Made by a program: the position numbers and the translations under genes. The notes under the pieces are model-generated. The model was not told where the DNA came from and did no database searches. It was given only the letters and a program-made list of their open reading frames with translations. Shown here piece after piece: positions 56,740 to 64,000 of a DNA stretch of 64,000 nucleotides (positions are counted from its first letter, which is position 1; every line of letters starts with the position of its first letter). The stretch comes from Larix kaempferi (taxonomy: Eukaryota > Streptophyta > Pinopsida > Pinales > Pinaceae), in contig BSBM01000826.1 of NCBI GenBank assembly GCA_027924585.1, positions 15,454,001-15,518,000 of the forward strand, read 5' to 3'.

Positions 56740-57193
56740 CTTGTAATTATGGGTGCTTCTTCATGAATTGCTCATCTTCCCATGTAGCTTCTTCTAGCGG
56801 CATACTCTTCCACTTGATTAGGTACTCCATAATGATTTTATTCCAAAGAGATAGAGAACATCTATCAATAACTATTTTTGGTTCCAGAATCAACTTTCCT
56901 TCTTCATCTAATTATGGTAGTTTTGTTTTCACTGGCATAGTATGTCCTAAAACCTTTTTGAAGAAAGATATACGAAAAACCTTATGAATGTGGGAGGAAG
57001 GAAAATATAACTCATTGGCCACTTCTCCAATATTGCGAATAATATTGTGGGGTCCATAAAATTTTGGAAATATTTTTTTATTCTTACTTTGTTCAAGAGT
57101 AGGTTGTTTATATGGTTGTAGTTTCAAATATACCCAGTCACCTTCCTCAAATTGTATTTCACTTCTTTGTTGATTTGCTTGTTTCTTCATCAT
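56740..57193 (-). pseudogene. Element H integrase C-terminus and chromodomain
   Basis: Frame 56912-57193 carries the GPY/F region (FEEGDWVYLKLQPYKQ, KFYGPHNIIRNIGEVANEL, HKVFRISFFKK). After a stop, the same strand near 56760-56895 reads LILEPKIVIDRC, MEYLIKWKSMPLEEATWED. This is a chromodomain, which in chromoviruses directs integration to heterochromatin. It is broken by at least one stop. Confidence 0.88.
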
Positions 57194-58266
57194 GTTCTAG
57201 GCCATTTGAATGTTTTCTTTAAGGACTTGCAAAGTTTCTTTAGTATTTTCCATAAGTGCATCTGTTTCATATACTTTGGAGTTTTCCCGCAAAAACAATG
57301 TGATACTAGGAGTTGGATAACCATAAAGAGCTTCAAATGGAGACATATTTATAGATGTGTGATAGGTGGTATTATACCACCATTATGATAAAGGAAGCCA
57401 CTTGACCCATTGATATTTCTTGTTTGAAAAAAGCATTAGAACCATCTACGCATTTGTTAACAATCTATGTTTGTCCATCTGTTTGTATGTGAAATGCTAA
57501 ACTCATAGCCAACAATGTTCCCATTTTCTTTCGTAACTCTTTCCAAACATTTCTTGTGAATTTTGGATCTCTATCACTCATGATTACTTTAGGGAATCCA
57601 TGAATTCTATGAATTTCCTTCATGCACACTTTAGCCACTTGGATTGCAGTATATGTACTTTGAATTCCACAAAAATGTACATATTTTGTGACTCTACCCA
57701 CAACCACAAAAATAGCATCTTTACCTTGTGATTTTTGTAAACATGTAATGAAGTCCATTGATATCTCTTCCCATCTTTGATTAGGTATGTGTAAAGGTTG
57801 AAGTAACCCTAGATTCTTGACTATCTCAACTTTATTTCTTTGGCACACCTGGCATTCTCTTACAAATGTTTGGATATCTTTCTTCATTCTCCCCCCCCAA
57901 AAAAAAATACTTTGATAATTTTTAAGGAAAATTGAATGTCGTTCCATCGAAGAGTTATGATACTCCCTAAATATTTTTTATTTCAACTTTGATTGAGGGC
58001 ATAAAAATATTCTATCCTTGTACCAAATAATATCTCTCTTCCATCCCCAATGTTCCATAGAGATATTCCCTTCTTTTAGACACTATATTTTCTGCCTAGT
58101 ACTATTATCTTCTTTCCATTCACATTGAGCTTCTTCAAACCACACAAGAATGGAAGATGTCATGGAATATAAGTTGGAGTATTCTTCTATTCTGGAAAGG
58201 GCATCTACTACCACATTTTCCTTTCTTTTTTAATAGACTATTTCAAAATCAAACCCTTGCATTTTC
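57194..58266 (-). pseudogene. Element H integrase core, zinc domain and RNase H end
   Basis: Frame 57465-57947 has the zinc Cys pair (CQVCQR), the first Asp in ISMDFI and the second in MSDRDPKFT. The usual third residue, Glu after TDGQT, is a TAG stop here (plus-strand CTA near 57470). Downstream the sequence still gives INMSPFEALYGYP. Upstream, at 58195-58266, RNase H ends with MQGFDFEIVY, a stop, then KENVVVDALSR. The T/A-rich indels show a long-dead copy. Confidence 0.9.
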
Positions 58267-58914
58267 TGTTGATGTATATGTAACTTCGGAATGTATTTCA
58301 CATATATGTATATTGTATTCCTATAGAGATGTTATTATTCCTCTATACGGAAGTGTCGTCATTTATATTGTAAGTGTCATAACTTATACTTGATGGGTTA
58401 TTAGACCACCTTGTTTGGGGTCGGCCCTGTATAAGTCATGTGGGTCAAAGGGTTATTAGACCACCCTATTGGGGGTCGGCCATGTGGGTCAAAGGGTTAT
58501 TAGACCACCCTATTGGGGGTCGGCCCAGTCAGCATTATATTATGTGGTTAAGTTCGAGCCTACATGAGTTAGGTAAAAAGGCAAGTCAAGTCAAGTATAA
58601 ATAGAGTGCGGGAGGCACTCTATTTGCTCACTCACTTCTCACACATGCTCTCAAGGAGGAGAGGCGCACTTATGGAGGAGGAGGATCTGCTGCTAGGTTA
58701 TGTCTATATCTTGGTTGGTTGTATCATTGCTCTATCTATCTCTGAGGAAGTTATTGGGGTTTTTCACCTTTATGGTTTTCCCCAAGTAAATCTTTGTGTC
58801 TCTTGTGTGCTTGCATTATTGTCTCCATGATTGATATGCAGTAGATATGCTGTACATGTTGTTCTCTCAGTTAAGATCCTAGATCATATTGAAGTAAATT
58901 CAGAAAATTTAACA
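58267..58914 (+). repeat. 5' LTR of element F
   Basis: 648 bp, TGTTGATG...TTTAACA, related along its length to the reverse complement of the C LTRs. It contains a local repeat of GGGTTATTAGACCACC (58400-58515, three units). TATAAATAG at 58596-58604 is overlapped by a perfect hairpin with 11-base arms (58599-58625). Confidence 0.93.
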
Positions 58915-58926
58915 TGGTATCAGAGC
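58915..58926 (+). promoter_or_regulatory. Primer-binding site of element F (tRNA-iMet)
   Basis: TGGTATCAGAGC, a perfect match to the standard site, directly after the LTR. Confidence 0.95.
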
Positions 58927-59280
58927 TAGCCTGAAAGAAGGCATGATATGGCATGTATGACACTTATTGCACTTACGATGCTAGGGCTTGATATAGCAAA
59001 AACCAGTCATCGTAGCACTTTCGCTATAAATCCGTTTTGGAGAATTTTTCGGATCTGAAATTGTTACAGGACGAAGATAAAATCTCCAGGTACCTTGTGT
59101 CCAAAGGACAACCTCTAATTCGTTGTACTTTGTGATTTATGATCTGTACAATATAGGGTTTCTGCCTCTTCCAGATCTGAGTCAAAATCAGGTGACCTTG
59201 GGAAAAAGGTCATAACTTGGGCTAGGAAGCTCCAAATGAAATTTCGTAAACAGTTAAAGGTAGTACACAGTCTGTACTAT

Positions 59281-59650
59281 CTCAGAAAACTTTTTCAGAG
59301 GCCGAAGTTGAACCAGTGACACGTGGCACACCGTACAAGTTCGCTCTACTGTTTTATCCCATAAACAGGTCACGTTGCGACACTTGGCATAACTCTCTCT
59401 CAGAAAATCCAATTGAGGTCAGACCTGTCAGGATGGAAAGATAACAGGCCGAGCTATCTCAGAAAACTTTTTCAGAGGCCGAAATTCAAATAGTGACACG
59501 TGGCACGCCGTACAAGTTCGCTCTTCTGTTTTATCCCAAAACAGGTCACGTTGCGACATTTGGCATAACTCTCTCTCAGAGAATCCAATTGAGGTCAGAC
59601 CTGTCAGGATGGAAAGGTAACAGGTCAGGCTATCTCAGGAAACTTTTTTC
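59281..59650. repeat. 177-bp tandem repeat in the leader of element F
   Basis: CTCAGAAAAC starts units at 59281 and 59458, with a third truncated unit at 59634. The units are about 90 % alike by eye. The rest of 58927-60261 is non-coding leader; its end (59990-60261) resembles the leader of element C. Confidence 0.9.
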
Positions 59651-60261
59651 AGACCCTGTGGATCAAAAATTTTGGAGTTACACCAGAAAAAATCAGGTAC
59701 ATATTTCTGTCAAAACAGAATTATTTTTTGGTACCTTCATTCATGGCTTCCGGAATTTAGGGCTTTGAAGAAAGTTGGAATTTTTGTAATCGGAGACCAC
59801 GGCTGAATGCTACTCATCAAAATAAAAATTTAGAGACCAAAATCAGAATTTTTGGTTGGGAAGAAGGCCGGGCTTGATCAGACCCTAGTTCGGGACTTTG
59901 ATCAGGAAAGTGGAAAATTAGGGCTTCTGTAAAAATGGGAATTTTTGAAATCTGAGACCACGGCTGGAAGCTCCTCAGAAAAATAGAAGCTTAGAGCTTT
60001 GGATCAAACCTTTTGATTGGGAAAAAGAGTGGGATTCATCAAACCCCAGTTCAGGGTCACGTCCAGTGAATCCGGAAGTTTCAAAGGCAAAATTGAGGAG
60101 TGAAACTTTGCAGTTTTCAAATTATGAATATACCAATTTGATCAGCTCATCAAGGCGCATATTTCTATCCTTTCGGAAGTTTGAAATTCAAAGTTTGAAT
60201 TTTTGGGGTTTCTCTGACAAACCCATATCCAGCTCCAGGTCCAGTTCTTGCACATCAAGTG

Positions 60262-60360
60262 GATTGGGTTAATCCTAGAAGAAGATGGATTGGTCACCTA
60301 CATAGGTGAAGAAGTTCCTGTTTCAGAGGGAGATGAGGCTAAGGCCTTACATAAGAAGAT
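60262..60360 (+). pseudogene. Element F Gag fragment
   Basis: Reads IGLILEEDGLVTYIGEEV and EGDEAKALHKK, matching residues about 23-55 of element C Gag. The start codon and first 21 codons are missing. The left junction is exactly where a GT...AG-bounded 111-bp segment of element C would be removed. Homology ends at 60360. Confidence 0.88.
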
Positions 60361-62100
60361 TACAAGCGATCTCGACAGGTATGACTCATCGAGGTATGTT
60401 TTGATATTTGTCCATGATTAAGTTTATGGTATGTTTGTCTTCATGTTATAACAGTTAAGTACAATTTTGTTTTTAGATTTGTCGTATCACCTTAACAAAA
60501 TTATGAATGCATGATAGAAGATATTCATTATTTAGGGTGTTGACACTTATGATTGTACTAATGCATTATGGTGTTGTATGAGGTTTATGTTGTCTACTAA
60601 CATGAAAGGTACACCAAGAAAGACAAATCATGCTCCAGTTCAAGAACATATGATCATGGTGACATGAGGATAAAGACTCATCCATTGTCATGGATCTCAT
60701 AGACGATCCATTTACGAGGTATGTATAACTTGGTTTTATAATGGCTAACCATTGAGACATGCAGGTTACTAACACAAGTCATTGAAGAGAACCAAAAGAC
60801 ATTATACGGGTATGTTAGACATAACTAGCTAGCATGCTAATCCAGGTATGTTTTTCCTATATCAAGCTAGAATCCTACCTTGTGTTAGGATCTTATACTA
60901 TTGTGTTGTTGATAATGATTATTCACAAAGAGTCATAGGTTTGAATAATCATGGTTGTATGCATATTATGTTTCTTACCATAATTGATGATATGACTAAC
61001 CAGAAGAATCATGAAGGTATAGCTTTTATGCATATTATATCTCTTATCTTGATTGATGATTCAACTAACCCGAAGAGTCATAGGTTTGAGTAATTACAAG
61101 TTTAGACATGTTATGTTTCTTATGATTTGACTAACCATAAGAATACTACATAAACCTTGAATGCTAATGCTTATTATTTCTGTTTGAAATGATCATGACT
61201 ATACATGCTTGAGATTATTGTGTTTTAATAGTATACTAATGAATGTATGATTTTATATGAGTTCACAAGGATAACACAATCATGATACTAATAAGCATGC
61301 ATAGGGACCAAGGATGAATATGAGTTCAAGAACGGGTAATTTAGGAAGCAAAGATCAAGAGGGAGCACACTCCAGTTGTTCCTGCAAGAAAGCAAAGGAG
61401 CACACTTCAGTAGTTTCTGCAAGGATGCAGATATTCAGAGGGAGTTGACCATCTCTCTACATTCCACAATAGAAAGGTGTAGAAGAAGCTACTTCAGATT
61501 AGGACTCCAGCAGCTCCTGCAAGGAAGCAAAGACTCAGAGGGAGTCCACCCAACGAACAAACAAAGATAAGTATTTTAAATTATCATTTCTTGCATATTT
61601 GTTTGTTTAAATAATACTGTTCAATAATGTATACACTGATGTTCCTAGAATTAGGTTGTGTATTATGCATATTAGAATAGTTGCATTGATGAACAGTATA
61701 CTACTAATATACATGGGTAAGTGGCCTATGGCACTGTACAACATTCCATTGCTACTTATCTAGAATGAAACCTCTTTGCTGACATGTTGGGAGTTGTGCA
61801 CACTCTTAACAATGTTCTGGTAGAGATTGGAAGGCATCTAGAAAGTTACGGGATATGGATAAATGTTGTATTGAAGCATTGGCTAAGATAATTGCATGAC
61901 TGTATGACATATTTCTTTATGTGTAAGAATTTGTTCTGAAAACTATGAGATGTTTTCTAATCATGCAATTTAACTTGTTGTGTAGGAAAGATCGTATGTC
62001 ATCTCCTACAAAAGAAGAACTACAACATTTTGTTCCAGCAACAAAGATATCTATTGAAGATATTGAAGATATTGAAGTTCCCAGGATCTGGGATGAAGAA
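60361..62100. other. Unexplained non-coding insert in element F
   Basis: It replaces gag, protease and integrase. It contains splice-donor-like GAGGTATGT at 60392 and 60716 and CAGGTATGT at 60843, three units of about 73 bp near 60928-61150, and three imperfect units of CACTCCAGTTGTTCCTGC type at 61370-61540. No protein homology was recognised. It could be captured host sequence with intron borders or rearranged filler. Confidence 0.5.
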
Positions 62101-62610
62101 ATGGAATGCCATGATCCGTCGATCATGAAGAATGATGTTTGGGATGTAGTCCCAAGATGTGAAGGGAAGTTTTTTTATGACTTCCAAATGGAACTATCAG
62201 ATCAAGCATGTTGCAGATGGCAGCATTGAGAAATATAAAAGTGATAAAATAGAAGATGCACCAGATGGATCTCAAGACAGCATGGTGTAGTCATATATGT
62301 GTGCAGAACTTGGTATGGTAGGATAGACAGCTTTCTATCCAGTTTGGGCGTTACCAAGAGTAAAGCAGATTCCAACCTTTTCTACAAGGTTGAAGAAGGC
62401 AATCCAGTGATACTATTTTTTTATGCAGATAACCTGTTTGTTACAGGTAAAGATAGATTGATTGCCGACACGCAGCGGAAGCTTTCTTCCAAGTTCGAGA
62501 TGATGCACTATTTGTTTTTGGCATGGAGGTGTGGCAGAGTGATGGAATCTTCCTTGGACAAGGGAAGTATGCAGTAGAGATCCTGAAGAGGTTCGGGATG
62601 ATGGACTGCA
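62101..62610 (+). pseudogene. Element F reverse transcriptase remnants
   Basis: The piece at 62116-62230 contains KNDVWDVVPR in one frame and SIEKYKS-like sequence in another. The piece at 62299-62577 contains RTWYGRIDSFLSSLG and a catalytic region that reads FFYADNLFV, so one of the two Asp residues of YVDD is Asn. Frameshifts and a deletion between the pieces make it inactive. Confidence 0.88.
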
Positions 62611-63366
62611 AGCTATGGCCACACCTATGGCATCGAATCTGAAGCTTCTATGTGATGCTTCATCTGAGCTGGTTGATGTCTCCATGTATCGTCAGATGAT
62701 TGGGTCCTTGATGTACCTGATGAACACGAGACCAGATATTTTCTTTGCTGTGAACACATTGAGCCAGTTCCTAACGGATCCAAGGAGTGTTCACCTGGTT
62801 GCTGTAAAGCATATTCTGAGGTACCTGAAGGGTACAGTGGATTATGGGCTCAGGTATGAGGCGAATCAAAAGTTTAACCTACAGGGTTATGTTGATTCAG
62901 ATTGGGCTGGCAGTGCTGCAGATAGGAAGAGCACATCTGGGTGTTGCTTCAGTATGGGATCAGGTGTGATCTCTTGGTTTAGCAGGAAGCAGTCCTGCGT
63001 AGCACTGAGTACAGCTGAGGCAGAGTATGTTGCAGCCTGTTCAGCTAGTTGTGAGGCAGTATGGCTACGGAAGCTATTGTCTGAGTTATTTGATCTCCAT
63101 TGGAAGCTAATGGTATCTTCTGTGATAACCAGAGTTGTGTGAAGCTGTCCGAGAATCCAGTGTTTCATGACAGGTCGAAACACATAGAGATCAAATATCA
63201 CTATATCAGGAATATGGTATAGAGAGGAGCTGTGAAGCTCCTGTATGTTGCGACGGACGAGCAGATTGCAGATGTGCTGACGAAGCCACTAGCCAGGGTA
63301 AAGTTCGAGTACTTCAGAGAGAGGCTTGGCATTCTTCAGATCGAGGAAACTTCGAGGAAGAAGTGA
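62611..63366 (+). pseudogene. Element F RT connection and RNase H
   Basis: A 175-codon frame (62615-63142) reads ATPMASNLKLLCDAS, HILRYLKGTVDYGL, DSDWAGSAADRKSTSG and SRKQSCVALSTAEAEY, with the RNase H catalytic Asp and Glu intact. After a frameshift near 63100 it ends with [19 protein letters not shown], an in-frame stop, then DVLTKPLARVKFEYF. It is better preserved than the N-terminal parts. Confidence 0.92.
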
Positions 63367-63494
63367 TGGACACATTTGCTGAAGCCATTCCAAGCATGTG
63401 GGAAGGAGGATCCTTCACATGGCTGTGGATGTAAGCGCTGGATGATGAGCATCAGGATGATGTTCTGGTTTCTGCCTGGATATGATCAGTTGGA

Positions 63495-63870
63495 TCATTT
63501 TTGTATGAACGCATCATGTTGGATGATGATGGATACATTGTGTGGATCATGTATCTTTGTATGATCAGGTAGATCATGGATGATGATGGATACATTGTGT
63601 GGATCATGTATCTTTGTATGATCAGGTAGATCATGGATGTTGATGGATACATTGTGTGGATTATGTATCTTTGTATGATCAGGTAGATCATGCATACTGA
63701 TGGATACATTGTGTGGATCATGTATCTTTGTATGATCAGGTCGATCATGTATGCTGATGGATACATTGTGTGGATCATGTATCTTTGTATGATCAGGTGG
63801 ATCATGTATGTTGATGGATACATTGTGTGGATCATGTATCTATGTATGTATCAGGTGGATACTTGGATGA
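63495..63870. repeat. 57-bp minisatellite, six units, in element F
   Basis: GATACATTGTGTGGAT recurs at 63532, 63589, 63646, 63703, 63760 and 63817, exactly 57 bp apart, with few differences. 57 is 19 codons, so frames stay open on both strands; these are not genes. It lies between RNase H and the expected 3' LTR. The remaining 63871-64000 continues GATGAT/ATCAGG-rich non-coding sequence. Confidence 0.95.
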
Positions 63871-64000
63871 TCGTGGATGACAAGCTTCTCCAGATGACAT
63901 GCAGCAGGATGTTGCAGTGATGATGATCAGGATGATCATGTGTACATCAGGATGATGTTTGATGAGTATCAGATGATACTTTGTGGCCGTGGATCAGGTT

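Larger units (their letters stand above)
56705..58266 (-). mobile_element. Element H: chromovirus (Gypsy) fragment, minus strand
   Basis: The PPT AAAGAGGGGGCCTA (minus strand, 56705-56718) is followed upstream by a chromodomain, integrase and the end of RNase H. A chromodomain after integrase defines chromoviruses. The fragment is cut at 58266 by insertion of element F inside RNase H. The rest of H must lie beyond the window. Confidence 0.85.
58267..64000 (+). mobile_element. Element F: internally deleted Copia relative of element C
   Basis: The 5' LTR (58267-58914) and primer site are clear. The 3' LTR is beyond the window. LTR, Gag and RT are recognisably the same family as element C. Most of gag, protease and integrase is missing, replaced by about 1.7 kb of non-coding sequence. 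It is inserted in the RNase H region of element H; the TSD would be TTTTC if 5 bp long (58262-58266), not testable here. Confidence 0.9.

Noticed and set aside
63452-63835. 127-codon repetitive protein with 19-residue units
   Set aside because: A direct consequence of the 57-bp minisatellite; open frames exist on both strands.

Overview
The window is repeat-rich nuclear DNA of a seed plant. Very long nested LTR retrotransposons, plant-type primer sites, a tRNA-derived SINE and broken copies of two plant nuclear genes all point that way. A large-genome plant such as a conifer is my best guess, but that is inference. I see no intact host gene. Almost every long reading frame belongs to a retroelement. 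Element boundaries below come from reading LTR ends, primer-binding sites (PBS), polypurine tracts (PPT) and target-site duplications (TSD) by eye.

Left part (1-12835). A minus-strand, apparently non-autonomous LTR element (G) has its 5' LTR at 9117-10126 next to a tRNA-Asp-type PBS. Its interior carries a 3.57-kb tandem duplication (1526-5092 and 5097-8668). Then comes non-element sequence with a perfect 167-bp tandem duplication and a SINE (11195-11461) with an 11-bp TSD.

Central stack (12836-48902). A decayed plus-strand Copia element A (TSD GTTTC) has its 3' LTR split by element B (17311-47818, minus, TSD ATTAT). B has no reverse transcriptase but encodes a Gag-like zinc-finger protein and a second unknown protein. 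B's left LTR is split by Copia element C (18998-39067, minus, TSD CTTGT). C's reverse transcriptase is split by Gypsy element D (21510-34761, plus, TSD GCCAC). B's interior also holds a solo LTR of its own family in inverse orientation (E, 42260-45034, TSD ATATG). D is the youngest: its two 1552-bp LTRs differ at only four positions by my count. D has an unusual layout: a 5' ORF, Gag with five zinc knuckles, a protease, a second Gag-like domain, RT, RNase H and integrase, then a long 3' ORF with a globular domain and a coiled coil. Three in-frame stops break it.

Right part (48903-64000). Non-element sequence carries a fragment of a dihydroflavonol-reductase-like gene (49654-49965) and a decayed copy of a plant membrane-protein gene (50611-51445). 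After AT-rich sequence come a probable solo LTR (55102-56060), a minus-strand chromovirus fragment H (integrase plus chromodomain, 56705-58266), and plus-strand Copia element F (58267 to the window end), inserted into H. F is a relative of C with most of its interior lost, and it ends in a 57-bp minisatellite.

The elements form a time series of insertions. The most notable observations are D's duplicated Gag domain and 3' ORF, a GT-AG-bounded segment present in C but exactly missing from F, and a perfect hairpin overlapping the TATA box of several LTR families.
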